Assembly (NCBI RefSeq): GCF_947172395.1
Contig: NC_069102.1
Location: 5,672,442-5,736,441 of the forward strand
Reading direction: 5' to 3'
Source: Bicyclus anynana
Taxonomy: Eukaryota; Arthropoda; Insecta; Lepidoptera; Nymphalidae
DNA length: 64,000 nucleotides
The notes under the pieces are model-generated. The model did no database searches, was not told the origin of the DNA, and saw only the letters and a program-made list of their open reading frames with translations. The position numbers and the translations under genes are program-made. Below are positions 40,857 to 52,636 of this stretch, piece after piece. The stretch's first letter is position 1; each line of letters opens with the position of its first letter.

Positions 40857-41345
40857 ACTAGCAGACACCCGCGACTTCGTCCGCGTGGAATTAAATGTAA
40901 ACTTTAGAGTTAAAATTTAAAAAAATTTTGAATTTTTAATTATATTTCGTATTTTTTTTTTTTATTTATGAAAATTTAAAACTGTAACTCTAAAAATGAA
41001 GGACATTCCATACAAACTCCTATTTCAACCCCTATTTCACCCCTTTTTTTATTTAATTTTCGCAACAAAAAGTATCCCATAACCTTTTCCGTATTATGGT
41101 TTTAAACCGTGCCAAGTTTCATTTGAATTCATTCAGTAGTTTCAGCGTGATGCCCGAATAACAAAAAAACACGGAGAGACAGACAGAACGACAAAAATCG
41201 AAAAAAAATTTTTTTTTGCGAAACTAGTGGAACGATTTTTAAAAAATTCACCACCAATGGAATGCCACATTACCAGCGAGTGCTACTGGCTTTTATCCTA
41301 GTATTCCCACGGGAACGGAAATGACAATACGTGAAAACGCGGATC
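40857..41345 (-). mobile_element. HINE family D plus a HINE-A/C 3' fragment
   Basis: 40857-41215 is family D (CTAGCAGACACCCGCGACTT; CAACCCCTATTTCACCCC; TTTCAGCGTGATGCCCGAAT). 41280-41345 is a plus-strand end of a different HINE (TATTCCCACGGGAACGGAAA). Confidence 0.6.
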
Positions 41346-42120
41346 GTCTGTTAGTACAATATAAAGTTATGATATAGCACTTGGAATTTCTTAGTTCTCA
41401 AATAGCACACTATATTACGAAGTTAAGACCGTCACACCAGAGGGCACTGCTCGGGGAGAATTACGTAATGCATTAACTTTAGATAGTTGTTTATCGTCTT
41501 GTCCTTAAATCAATTAAAAAGTTAGAGCGCCGATCCCTGTCCGGAGCTTTTGCGCTATTTTTACTTGAACTTTGTTTGAGAAAAATAGCTGCATCAAAGT
41601 GATGGTTTTCTCTTTTGTTTGAAAACTTTCTTGCTATGCTTCTTTGGGTTGCACGCGAGCGCGATTTATGTAGATTTTACTGGCAAAATCTTACATCTAT
41701 ACATATTATGAGTCCTGCGCTTTTGTGAATCATAAAACGCGCGTTTGTCTGTCTGTTAGCGATACACTCAAAAGCTACTGAATAGATTTTTATAAGGTTT
41801 TCACTAATAGATACGAGAAAAACTTAATTCCATGCGGACGAAGTCGCCGGCGTTTGCTACATCCTAATAAAAAAATGCTCGTAATAAATGTACATTGTGT
41901 CAGTTTTAATAAAATATTCGTATTATTGTGAAATTTATTGGCGACGCAACGTCAAATTTAATACCTTTGGGGAACCTAGGGGTATTAAACATAAGTGCGT
42001 GGAAGCAATAAGAAAACCCATAAAAGTCTTCAATGTTATTCATAAAATAAGTTTGTGAGACTTGAATGCTACGGATGTTATATTTTAGGCTAGATAGTAT
42101 AGAAGATAATAATTACCTAT
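41346..42120. other. Unassigned; HINE-B-like end at 41690-41862
   Basis: 41820-41862 (CCATGCGGACGAAGTCGCCG then GCGTTTGCTACA) is a decayed HINE-B 3' end. The remaining sequence has no recognised feature. Confidence 0.4.
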
Positions 42121-42130
42121 ACTTAACAAT

Positions 42131-42316
42131 CATCATCAACCCATATTCGGCTCACTGCTGAGCTCGAGTCTCCTCTCAGAATGAGAGGGGTTAGGCCAAT
42201 AGTCCACCACGCTGGCCCAATGCGGATTGGCAGACTTCACACACGCAGAGAATTAAGAAATTCTCTGGCGTGCAGGTTTCCTCACGATGTTTTCCGTTTG
42301 ATATTTAATTTCTTAA
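42131..42316 (-). mobile_element. SINE-B, 5'-truncated, 10-bp TSD
   Basis: TSD ACTTAACAAT at 42121-42130 and 42317-42326. The body ends at TTTAATTTCTTAA after a small internal deletion next to CGATGTTTTCC; the tRNA head is missing. Confidence 0.85.
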
Positions 42317-42363
42317 ACTTAACAATTTTCACTTATAAATAAAATTTTGAATTTATTTCTATA

Positions 42364-43073
42364 TTAGCGGACTAATCCCGCGGGAACCATGAATTTTCCG
42401 GGATAAAACTAGCCTAAGTGTTAATCCAAACTATAATCTATCTCTATCTTCAAATTCCAGGGGATTTGATTCAGTAGCCGAGACGTGAAAGAGTAACAAA
42501 CATTCATACTATCAAAAACATAAGGTTTTCTCAAATCTCGGGAATCCATTAAGATTTTTCGGGATAAAAAGTAGCCTATGTGTTAATCTAGAGTAAAATT
42601 TATTTCCATTTCAAATTTCAGCTAAATCGCTTTAGTAGTATCGGCGTTAAAGAGTAACGAACATCCAAACAAACTTTTGCTTAAAATATTAGTATGACAA
42701 GTTGCTCCTAGTATGGTGTTACCCGCGAAAAATGAGTACGTATCTACACGTAGTTTAATTTTTCTGGGATAAAAAGTAGCCTATGTGTTAATCCAGGTTA
42801 ATTTATCTCCCTTCCAAATTTCAACTAATTTGGTTTCGTATTCGCGGCGTGAGAGTGACAAACATTCATACTATCATAAATTCCACAATTTTTCGCAAAT
42901 TTCGCAGAAACCCTTGACTTTTTCGGAACAAAGAGTAGCCTATGTGTTAATCCAGGGTATTATCTGTTTTCATTTTAAAATGTCATCCAAATCGGTTTAG
43001 TAATTGCGGCGTTACAGAGTCACAATCATCTATACAAACTTTCGCGTTTATAATATTAATTAGGATATTATAC
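42364..43073 (-). mobile_element. Array of four HINE-B bodies
   Basis: Starts of successive units show as CGGGATAAAA-TAGCCTA at about 42400, 42555, 42765 and 42918; each is followed by TTAATCCA, a CAAATTTCAG-type block and a GCGGCGT-AGAGT block. The last ends in TTTCGCGTTTATAATATTAA. Units are 155-210 bp and diverged, so repeated insertion or internal duplication is likely. Confidence 0.6.
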
Positions 43074-43224
43074 GAGTATATGTACCTATATTTGTCTTTA
43101 TTTATATTTTCCTCTCTTTTTACAGAAGAAGCTAAACTACTGCTTCCAATAGGAATAGAATAACAATGAGAAGTAATAACCTCAAATAGGTTTAATTTCA
43201 ATATGACTGTATTTTGTATATTTG

Positions 43225-43514
43225 TCTGAAGGTGGCGCCAGTGACAGAAAAATTGAGGAGTAGAAGGTTAGCTTGGTATGGAAATGTAATGCGTAGGGAG
43301 GAAAGTCAAATTACTAGATAAATGTTGAACGTGCAAGTGGAAGGACATAAAAGGAGAGGAAGGCCAAAGAAGAGATGGTGGGATTGTGTGAAAGAGGACA
43401 TGTGTGTAAAAGGAGTGCATGATGAGTTGACGAGTAATAGAGACGAATGGAAAAGAATGACATATTTTTCCGACCCCACTTAAGTGGGATAAGGGTAAGG
43501 AGATGATGATGATT
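43225..43514 (+). pseudogene. LINE (RTE-like) C-terminal tail remnant
   Basis: Plus-strand translation gives RRLAWYGNVMRREESQIT-stop then a VEGHKRRGRPKKRWWDCV-type segment and a SNRDEWKRMTYFSDPT-type end, followed by CCCACTTAAGTGGGATAAGG and a (GAT)n tail. This is the common lepidopteran LINE C-terminus, with at least one in-frame stop. Confidence 0.65.
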
Positions 43515-44288
43515 TTATAGAATAATTAATAAAATAAATAAATGGTTTGGTACTGGTTCCACGAGTAACTCGCGTGGCTCCCTAACTCAAAATAGGTTAA
43601 AACTACATTGATATTTTGAAACTTTGCGCTCGGGGATTAGTTTGCATAATTTAAAACGTTTCACTAAGAAATTTTTGTGTCGTGACCGAGTTTAATATTT
43701 TAACAACGCGACACTTTGCGAGTAATAAATTCTCGTACTGGAGTTAGTAATTTTGATGCATAATTAATCAGTGGTGCATCATGCGGCAACGGCAGCCATT
43801 ATTGCTTCACAAAGATAATAATTGAGAGAGCTAAAAAAAAGTAAATATTTTTTTCTTTATTCTACAAATTCTACATTATTATTAATAGTAAGCCAAACCA
43901 TAATACAACAGTTGGTTTTACTGTGCACTGGTAATTATAATTAATTATACAATATTAAAAGCTAAAAAAACAAAAAGAAAAAAGAATATTAGCGGGTAGT
44001 AAAACAAATTACATAATTATTGTGTGAGTGTACTGTTGGTGCGATACTATACAGGTTGTCCCAAAAACTATTCTTTCAGATTTTGTATATGTACGTTCGT
44101 AAAAATACTGGTATCATAATATATAAGATTTTGACCTTGTCCGGAAGATCGTTAATAATAGTTGGAAAAATATATTCCAACCTTCCAATACATTTACTAG
44201 TTGTAGTAGAGATTTATGTTACTTTAGTTCGGTCTCCCATTAGACTACCGGCAAGTAACTCGCGTTTTGTACGCGTATCCTACGAGCG
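43515..44288. other. Unassigned; one-sided mariner-like end at 44052
   Basis: ACTATACAGGTTGTCCCAAA (44047-44066) resembles a mariner terminal repeat. I do not see its partner. The 120-codon frame from 44020 runs from it into the MITE at 44289 and is not considered a gene. Confidence 0.35.
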
Positions 44289-44608
44289 GTTTCAGACTAG
44301 CGTTTTATACGCGCGTATAAACTCGTTTTTGAAAGTGCATGTAGGCGAGTATTGGCACACGCTCAACTCGTACAGGCGGTGACGCGCTTCTAAGCTCCTA
44401 TAGACTTTTTTCGTCGTCTAAGTCGACGAGAGAGTCATTTCTTCGTCAGAATTTATTTTGATACTGACACAACACCACCGGTTCGAGCGAACAAGCCGAA
44501 ATATGCCCGTTTACGAGAGTAAGGTTTTTTGAAGCCCGTAATGTAGTGCGCAAGTATGCGCGTATTCTGAAACGATCGTATACGCGACAAAAATGCGCTA
44601 GTCTAAAC
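44289..44608. mobile_element. ~320-bp MITE, GTTTCAGACTAGCG termini
   Basis: Left GGTTTCAGACTAGCGTTTTA and right (reverse complement) GTTTAGACTAGCGCATTTTT. Sub-terminal TATACGCGCGTATA and GTATGCGCGTATTC are also mutually inverted. It is CpG-rich compared with its surroundings. Superfamily uncertain. Confidence 0.6.
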
Positions 44609-45955
44609 TCTATTACTCGTAGTTGCACCTGAGTCGCTTCTATACATTTTCGCTATGTTCGAATACCCTTTTGATGTCAGTCAGCGCTGAACACCGTCGT
44701 AGCATTTCACGAATACGAATGGTAAAACACACTTGTCCCCATTCTACGCCTCTTCGCCGCGAAGGCTGAATGAACGGATGCGTGCGCGTTTTCATAGAAA
44801 AATCTACTTTTGTATGCATAAAAACTGAATAGAGCTTGAATATAATGTAATTAGTCCTTTGATGTATTTATTATTTTCATCATGTTTGAATGTTTTTTTT
44901 ATAGTAATAGTAAACGAACAAGATGGTGTTGTTGCTGTCTATTAGGCAGATCGGTAATGTCGTTTAAGTAGTCTATGGGAATAACATACTAAAAAAAATT
45001 AAACGTTAAACCATAAAGTGTGAATTTTGTGTGAACAGCTTTATGATGATGATTCTTTTGTGATCTTCGGATAAGCCGTCGTATATTTTAGTCATTTTTA
45101 AGGACTCCTATTTTATTTGCACAAAGAAAGTTGTAGTGTAGTACGTAATAGTACATTATGATATAATATTGCAGCTCTAGCCAAGGACGAGAGCTATAGT
45201 AAGGAAGCAGAGGCTGTAATTATCAAAGCGCACGTATGTCATACGACGTTTTATAACGTTTGTGAGGAAACACACTTTGAACACACTTTCTGAAATGAAT
45301 TTGCATCTTTGCCTGTTATGATGACATTGATACGCTTGTCATTTTTGCGCAGATAACGAAGTGCGCACACCAGCGTTTGTTTTTTTAGACAAATGCACCA
45401 AAAACAGTCAGTATTACTAATAAAGTAAATTAATATTTTTGTGTTTCTGATACAGATAAATGGTTGACATATATTGTCAGATAATTAATTATTAAAATTA
45501 ATGATTTAAATGGTTTTTTATAATATTTTATCTCACAAAATTAATTTTATTCATAAAATGTTGAGCACTTTAATATAATAATAAAAAAAGTCTTTGCCAA
45601 GATTTAAAAAAAAACCGTTCGTTTTTAGACGGATGACAAAGGTATTATATTACATTACGGCACATGTGCGTAATGAGATACCTAACGATATTGAAAATGG
45701 TGAAATAAGCGATACTTTACGAGCAAATGTGTTGTAAATAATAATTTACCCGATATGCTTGTCTCAAAACCATAACGTCTAGACTCAGACCAATTACGAT
45801 AGGACTTGCCTCGCTCGACATTACCCCTCTGTCAAAAGTATAATATCAAAATCTAACGTGTATACACAAACTGCGTCTACGTTCTAGAATCGATGTTTCA
45901 TTGTGTTAACATTACACGTGTGTGTACTACGATTTAAATTTATAGTTGTGTGTTG
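44609..45955. other. Unassigned AT-rich sequence
   Basis: No gene, SINE or HINE recognised over about 1.3 kb, an unusually repeat-poor stretch for this window. Confidence 0.35.
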
Positions 45956-45995
45956 TCACAAATATATCCTGTTGTGACACAGGATATATTTGTGA
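45956..45995. repeat. Perfect 16-bp inverted repeat with 8-base loop
   Basis: TCACAAATATATCCTG (45956-45971) and CAGGATATATTTGTGA (45980-45995) around TTGTGACA. All 16 positions pair. It could be a short MITE remnant or a cruciform; it is too short for a typical microRNA precursor. Confidence 0.8.
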
Positions 45996-46271
45996 ATTTG
46001 AGTGTGATACAAATACATATCCAATCTCAGTGACTAGATCAATTGTCAAAATTTCCTGCATATACTTTGTACATAAAAGTGTTCACACGTGGATAATTCT
46101 GCAAAAAAAAAATTAACGTTTAAACGAATAACTAAAAATGCGAAAATGAAAAAAAAAAACCTTTAGGACACTCCTTAGCCTAACATCACAAAGGGGATTA
46201 AAAGGCTAAAACTTTCACTATAATATAAATAAATTTAAAAAACACAAGATTACATAATAAGAATTACATTA

Positions 46272-46470
46272 AAGTGCCCAGAAGACCCTTACCAATGATC
46301 ATTGATTCGGATGAATTCTACGACGCCTAAGTTTGTAGATATAATTTTATATTTCCTTTTATTTTATCTTTATAATATTATTAGGTAGTTAATTTATTAA
46401 GGTAAATATTATTGTTTTTGTTAGTGTAAATAATTGTACATTTTGAAATAAAATATTTGTTATAAAAAAA
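46272..46470 (+). pseudogene. 5'-truncated retrocopy with poly-A and 13-bp TSD
   Basis: Perfect direct repeats AAGAATTACATTA at 46259-46271 and 46471-46483 bracket 199 bases. The insert starts in a frame reading KVPRRPLPMIIDSDEFYDA and a stop (46328-46330), continues as AT-rich 3' UTR, has AATAAA at 46448-46453, and ends in poly-A. This is the hallmark of L1-type reverse transcription of an mRNA or LINE transcript. I do not recognise the source protein. Confidence 0.75.
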
Positions 46471-46483
46471 AAGAATTACATTA

Positions 46484-48147
46484 CAGATTATTTTTTTTGG
46501 CACTTCTAAAGTTTTTATGAAAATAGCATGCGGCAAAGTTAAAATGCAACGAATGCATAATTCTGGTTTCACCATATCGACACTCTGTTTCCAGCGTCAG
46601 ATTATAAATGATTCATATGGCTGGAAAATTCTTTTCACGTGGGCTTTTATTGCTACATGGTTGCCTTTTGATTTTTTTGTACGTCACGAGTTTCTTTTTT
46701 GAATTTAAAAAACGTTATGCAAAATGAATTTTTGACCGAAAACGCTTGGCTAAGCTTCTGTTCTTATTTTGTATTTATTAGATGGATGGAAATCCAACAT
46801 TTTTTTTACTTTTATGAATGATTGAAATTTAAACGGGTTACGGCGCACTACCCGGGTTCAATGAAACACTGACTAACTGAACTGAATATTTCTTTATTGC
46901 ACACATAAACTGAACAGAGAAAAACTATCAAACATGGTTTGCACTATATAAATTCGAATCAACAAACGCTAGCGCGAGTCACACCATTTATACCGCCATC
47001 TATCGAGAACTGTTGAAACTACGCGAACAGGACTTGATATTCATTTGAGCGCCAACATATTAGCTAAATTTACATTCACACGGGAGAATATAGACGATTT
47101 AGATTAGATAGGATTTGGGAGGGATCCTAACAAAGCATTTGAACGGCAACACAAATAAAATCGGCCTTCGAGGAATCTATTAAGACGTTAACACGATTCA
47201 ATACAAAAGGCTCGAAAAGACTTCCCTGTAATAATATTTGTCTGTCGACGGTAGAAACGAAAACAAAAGCGGAAATGACTCGTGAAAGCCACGTCCGCTA
47301 GTAGCAACTGAGCCGTTTCCATTTGTAATTATGTTTTTGACAAAATAGGGCGTCAGCATAGCGAACTCGATTCGCGCATTGCTGAATAGAAAAGAAATAA
47401 AATTGTTTTCGTGTTCAAAAAGCTTCCATCATTCGCTTATTAAAATAGTTAAAGAGTCAGAGAGAAAGAGAGTTAATCAACATAACACGTACTTGATTTT
47501 TTTTCTTGATATAGGTAGATACTTACTTTTGTATATTGTTCAAATGCCTTAAAAATAGATATGATACCTAATCATTTATTTCTAATTACAATTTTCACAT
47601 AAATTAAATATTAAGGGCATTTAGTAGGGTGGTCACAATTTATAATCTTTGATCAACTTGGTAAAATATATACCTAAGAGATCCAAAGACAAAAAATACA
47701 ATAATGGTATTTCATGAAGTAGATAGAACTCAAGGTAATATGGCCAGGATTCGTTTTTTTTTTACAACTCGCTGGTGCATTTTGACTATCATTACCAATT
47801 TCTAAGAATTTTCTTAGAACTTCTGAGAACTTGATTTTAAACGATCGGAAATCGACTTTTTAATTTACAAGTTTAGTTTATTTTCTATATAAACAAATAT
47901 ATAAACTAAGACCTGATTTTTGCAGAATCGTTTGAAAAATATATTTAAAATCCAGACAATTTTCTAGGAACATATTTTGTTATAGGACGCACCAAAGCTT
48001 GGAAGGAAAATATTATTGTTTGAGCAATAATGGTTATGAATAAATATATTGTTTATGGACCAAAAACCTATAAAATTTGGTTCACTAAGCCATTATAATA
48101 ATATTGATTACGTATAATAAATGTATAATATTTTTACATTAAAATAA
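46484..48147. other. Mostly unassigned; possible LINE 3' fragment at 46900
   Basis: 46886-46930 (TTTCTTTATTGCACACATAA on the plus strand) resembles an antisense polyA-signal end of a retroelement, as at 29020. 47285-47300 has a HINE terminus (CACGTCCGCTAGTAG). No gene. Confidence 0.35.
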
Positions 48148-48358
48148 AACCGACTTCAAAGACGTATTTCAGTTATTTTGGTTTTGACACAAATTTCTGA
48201 ACTGATTTTCGTAAAAATAAAATGAGACCAATCTGGAAGTATACAAACAAAAAATAATTTTCAAAATTGGATAATAAATGATGAAGTTATAAAAAACAAA
48301 TATTAAAAAAAACATTCGCCTTGAATTGAGAACCTCCTCCTATTTTAAAATCGGTTAA
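48148..48358. repeat. Dispersed repeat with AACCGACTTC / AATCGGTT termini
   Basis: Left AAAACCGACTTCAAAGACGT and right CGCCTTGAATTGAGAACCTC + CTCCTATTTTAAAATCGGTT. The ends are short inverted repeats; a related end lies at 28918-28960. About 210 bp; class unknown. Confidence 0.5.
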
Positions 48359-49390
48359 AAATATGTTCCGTTCTACAGAACATTACTATAAATGCAATAA
48401 AATATGGAAGTGCGAATGAACGTTCAACATCTGTGGAAAATATAAAATGTGATACTAAATGTAGTTGCTGATACGAACAGTACACAGATGTAGCACAAAC
48501 AGACAATATGACACAAAGATACAAAATATTAAAGTTTATTGCATTTAGTCAGGTGAAAAATTTCTTAAGAACTCTAAAAATAAAAGCTTAGTGTTTATTT
48601 GCTTGGAGTTTAATTATTTGTAGGACATTAAGAAAATGACGCAGAGTTAAACAGGGAGTAAAAGCTTACGCTAAAAGAGAGAGTGATAAAAAAGGAGTGA
48701 GACGGAGTGATAGAGAAAATTGAAGTTTTTTGACCACATTTCCAGAAATCAGGATTCTATTGTTTGGTGTAGGGCTAGGTCGGAAGGAATAGGTCGAGAG
48801 AAAAATCTCCAACCCGTAACCAGTAAATGCCTCAAAGAAGCATTATAATCAATGGTCAAGTGTTAATTCAGCCAATCGCTAAAAGTGGATAAGCATTGCA
48901 CTGAAGGCATCGCATATCGAAGCACGATTAAAAATAATAAAGTATAACATGGGAGTTTATAATTTTTAAGTGACAGTGGGAATTCTATAGAATATCATGC
49001 GCAATGCATACGGATATTTTCATTAGCGCGCTATTATAATTTCTATATTATACTATTTTTCTATACTTATATACATACACATACAACTTAGGTTATATAT
49101 CTATCCTATCTATGTCTTCTATGAAAACAAATTGTATTTACACAAAGTTACAAGTTAAAACGGATATGTTTTTAATTAATTTTCCGAGAAAAAAAACATT
49201 GGTGTAAATCACTACATTGTAGTTGGCAACACTAGTGTACCATTAAGAATAATGAACACTTAGCATAAATTAATTACAGTTGGCAACACTAATGTGTTAT
49301 TAATATTGTTATAGATGTGAGTGGAAAGTTAAATATCTTGTTTCGTAAATAATATTAATCAATTTTATTGTTTTACTTTTTCATATTATA
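48359..49390. other. Unassigned; short direct repeats at 49216-49305
   Basis: AGTTGGCAACACTAGTGT (49217-49234) and AGTTGGCAACACTAATGT (49273-49290) are direct repeats about 56 bases apart, each followed by ATTAA-type sequence. No gene. Confidence 0.4.
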
Positions 49391-49545
49391 CTAGTGGACC
49401 TGGGTTTAGTTCCCGTTTTCGTCAGAGTACATGGATAAAATAGTCCATGTTATTCGCTGTTAACGTAGCTTTCTATTGGTGCAAAAAAAAAACGTTTTAG
49501 TGAAAGTAGGTGTGAAAGCGTACCTAGCAAACTCAGTTTCTCATT
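49391..49545 (-). mobile_element. HINE variant C, decayed
   Basis: CTAGTGGACCTGGGTTTAGT, TTCCCGTTTTCGTCAGAGTA, AACGTAGCTTTCTATTGGTG; resembles 28356 and 54970. Confidence 0.45.
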
Positions 49546-49554
49546 TATAATATA

Positions 49555-49905
49555 CAACCTGCATACCTGAGAATTTTCCTTAATTCTCTAAGTGTGTGGA
49601 GCCAGCGTGCAGCAACTATTGACCTAATCCCTCTCATTGTGAGAGGAGATTCGTGCTCAAAATAAAAAAAAAATCAAAATCGAAATTCATTTATTTCAAG
49701 TATGCTCAGTACAAGCACTTTTGACACGTCAGTTGACTATTTGTAAAGATTCTACCACCGGTTCGGAAGGCAGGTTCTGCTGAGAAGATACCGGCAAGAA
49801 ACTCAACAGTTGCTCTTTTGAAATGAAAAAGTCATACAGTTTTGTTGTAATTATCCATGTGCTCAGCAGTGAGCCGAATATGGATTGATAATGATGATGA
49901 CGATA
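49555..49905 (+). mobile_element. SINE-B fragment split by a LINE insertion
   Basis: SINE-B sequence (CTGCATACCTGAGAATTTTC to GAGAGGAGATTCGTGCTCA, 49555-49659) resumes at 49859 with GTGCTCAGCAGTGAGCCGAA and runs to the (GAT)n end. The GTGCTCA at 49653-49659 and 49859-49865 is the target-site duplication of the insert. Confidence 0.85.
49660..49858 (-). mobile_element. LINE 3'-end insertion inside SINE-B
   Basis: Minus strand; matches the 3' UTR at 61150-61320: antisense of GAATTTTGATTTT tail, AGCACTTTTGACACGTCA, TACCACCGGTTCGGAAGGCA, GCTGAGAAGATACCGGCAAG, ACAGTTGCTCTTTTGAAATG. Only the last 199 bases of the LINE were inserted, with a 7-bp TSD. Confidence 0.85.
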
Positions 49906-50685
49906 GTCTATAACGTACTACGCAAAATAAGGGTTACTACCTATTATCTCAAGTCTTGGTGGCAGAAGTTCAGAGACACAAGTCTAATTTAGCTTTGTTT
50001 AGTTTTCCATACCAACCGTGCCTTCAACAGGTTTCGAAGTAAAGTGGCATCGATCGTCTAGCAACTCTAGCACTTAATATCCGTTCTCCGCATAGGTGAC
50101 ATGCTTCAGGCTATATCGTGTAGCTTTTATACACTTATCAAGTTTGTTAAGTAACTTTGCAGTCGTGGTTAATACTGTGAGAGAAGGATTAACTTTCTAT
50201 TGACCTTTTATCAGAAGTGGGATTTAATATTGAGGATAAATCCGTTTTATTCTGTGATATTAACAGATAATCTAGAAGGAATGAGTAGGTTATGGGTATT
50301 ATATAAATTAATCTGATCTTTTGATCACAGCTTTCGATATAATTTTGAGACAAGCTATCTGGACTTTCGAGGTTATAGTGTACCAACTTTGCGCCAATGT
50401 AGCCTGTAGGGGAGACCAGGGATGAAAGTAACGCGGGAAGAACGTAACAAATAAGTTTTTGGCTAAAATGCCAGTCTGTCATATGTAGTGGGCCTGTATT
50501 CTTTCTTACACTATGTAGAAACCATAAGTTGTAATATAATACCTTTTTTCCACAAAAAAAGACATTTGAAGAACTGTGAGCATTTTGCTCCCGCGCCTTC
50601 TCACGGATTAATATAACAAGGCTGCTTAACTTGTTATAGTCTATGCAGCTGCTCCATAAATGTTCGCCAGGTGGTTCTCTTAGAC
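49906..50685. other. Unassigned sequence
   Basis: No coding exon or repeat recognised. The antisense frame at 50189-50482 has no domain that I can see. Confidence 0.3.
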
Positions 50686-51027
50686 CAGGGTTTCACAAAG
50701 TGGGGTACGTGAACCCCTAGGGGTTCGCCATTCGACGGCAGGGGGTTCGTGACAAGGTTTACGTAATGGTGGCTTGATAACTGATACCGAGTCAGAATTA
50801 AGGTTAAAATTGTCCAAAATTACTCCTAACATTGAATCCATACGACAAGAAACAAGCACACCCATCACATTAATATTACAAAGACATTTATTTTGGTACT
50901 TTATGTGTTATTCAAATAAAAACCTTATTTTCTTCAACAGTCAAATTATTTTTTTCCATTTGGGTTCATTAGTTAGTAAGGGGTTCGCTGTCACTTGGAA
51001 ATTTTAAAGGTTCGTGAAGAAACCCTG
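50686..51027 (+). mobile_element. hAT-type deletion derivative with 8-bp TSD
   Basis: Termini CAGGGTTTC ... GAAACCCTG (50686 and 51027) with perfect 8-bp target duplications TCTTAGAC at 50678-50685 and 51028-51035, the hAT hallmark. The frame from 50774 reads TDTESELRLKLSKITPNIES, which resembles the conserved C-terminal end of hAT transposases of the ZBED5/SCAND3 kind (LR..LS.I.P.IE). It then continues into the terminal region without a catalytic domain. The internal GAACCCCTAGGGGTTC is palindromic. Confidence 0.8.
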
Positions 51028-51216
51028 TCTTAGACCATGTCAGGTGTGAAATTAGGTGCAGTAGCTCTGTTGTTTTATAAATCAGTTTTGAATTCGTATT
51101 TTCTCTCTATCTATTAGCATGTTAGACCCGGGAACAAAACCTTAATCCTTTAAAACCAGCTGATAGTCTAAGATCCCGTATATTCATCGACTGTTGAAGA
51201 TCCGTTTTATTACTTA

Positions 51217-51418
51217 CTAGCTGACGCCGCGCGGTTTCACCCGCGTGGTTCCCGTTCCTGTGGGAATACGGAGATACAATATAGCTTATAACCTTCCTCA
51301 ATAAATGAGCTATCTAACACTGAAAGAATTTTTCAAATCGGACCAGTAGTTCCTGAGATTAGTGCGTTCAAACAAACAAACTTTTCTTAAACAAAAGGCT
51401 TTATAATATTAGTTTAGA
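51217..51418 (-). mobile_element. HINE family A, full length
   Basis: CTAGCTGACGCCGCGCGGTT to TATAATATTAGTTTAGA, nearly identical in structure to 20470-20665 with a small insertion near AACTTTTCTTAAAC. Confidence 0.8.
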
Positions 51419-52404
51419 TGTCTTATATTGGGATACTCTACTACCACTACCACTAGCACTAAGTCCACTAGCATTAAGATAGTTAATATTAAGCAAGCTT
51501 TAAAGCCACGTCATGTGACGAGAGTTCAAACACCCGAGTAGAGTGTAGTAGGTACGGGGTCGAATAACATATTTTTGTGATAATTTGATGTGTCGGGTTG
51601 ACGGCACAGCGCTATTTGAATATCCAATATACTTCGTTCCCTCCATCCATATCTGACGTATTCATGATTTTACATGAAACTCTTACCGCGACGTTGCATT
51701 TATAAAGTACGTTTTATAAAACGATGATATAAGCTAAAAAGAAAATGATAAATAAAATATTTAAAAATTTGTTTTTCTTATCATCCGAGATGAAGATGTT
51801 TTCCGATGCATTTTTCGTGGTCTTATCCAGATTGAAGAAATTTCATTATAATTTATAGACAAGCTGTCAGTTACGACTATGTTTGATTAGTTCTCGCATT
51901 ATGTTTAAATTTTTAATTTAGTGTAAGTGTGATTTCTCATTATTTTTTTCGTATAATTTATTTTCTTAAGGGAATGTCCATCCCTGGACCGAGTTTATTC
52001 TAACTATACCCGGCAATTTACTTATATCTAAAAAAATCTTGATTCCACTTTAATAATGAAATCATTACTTTATTAAAAAAGTTTGCTACAAGGTTTTACG
52101 ACATTTTAAATTTGTCCCCAATGGACAAGCAAGATCGTTAATTGAGTTTTACGACATTTTTTGAAGACTTATGGTTGGTTTGTTCATTTTCTTGTTGGTA
52201 ACAGCACGGAATACATAAATGTGCAAGTAAGAAAATAATAATACAAACAAATACAGTTTCAAATGTTATTTTGCCGCTTTGGTACACCAATGAACTTTTT
52301 GAGCAAGAAGAGTGATAAAAAAAATGTTTTTCTTCAAGAAAGATACATAAAATCATAAAACATCATATTATTATCTCCATATACTTATAAACGGAAGTAT
52401 ACCT
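51419..52404. other. Unassigned AT-rich sequence
   Basis: A TACCACTACCACTAGCACTA run lies at about 51441-51470. No gene. The small antisense frame at 52138-52356 is not supported. Confidence 0.3.
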
Positions 52405-52610
52405 GGGTTTAAAATGGAAGGGTCATCCGGCAAAAGAAAAGTAGGTATACCGAAGCAGCTATGGGAAGACGACATCGCTCAAGCAGTGGGGAGAAATAGG
52501 ATTGACCAAGGCAATGACAGGGAAAGGTGGAAAAGGTTGGGGGAGGCTTGTACCCAAAATGGGGACCATATCCCAAATAATTTAGATTTAAGTTAAACAC
52601 TAACATTAAC
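52405..52610 (+). pseudogene. RTE-like LINE C-terminal tail
   Basis: Sixty open codons read SGKRKVGIPKQLWEDDIAQ, AVGRNRIDQGNDRERWKRLG and EACTQNGD before a stop. This matches the terminal pattern G[RI]P-x-x-x-WxDDI ... DRxxWxxLxEA of lepidopteran LINE reverse transcriptases. Only the last part of the protein is present. Confidence 0.65.
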
Positions 52611-52636
52611 TAACACTAGATATTAAGTACATTTGT

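Noticed and set aside
44020..44382. 120-codon frame near 44 kb
   Set aside because: It runs from a mariner-like end into a MITE terminal repeat; no protein features.
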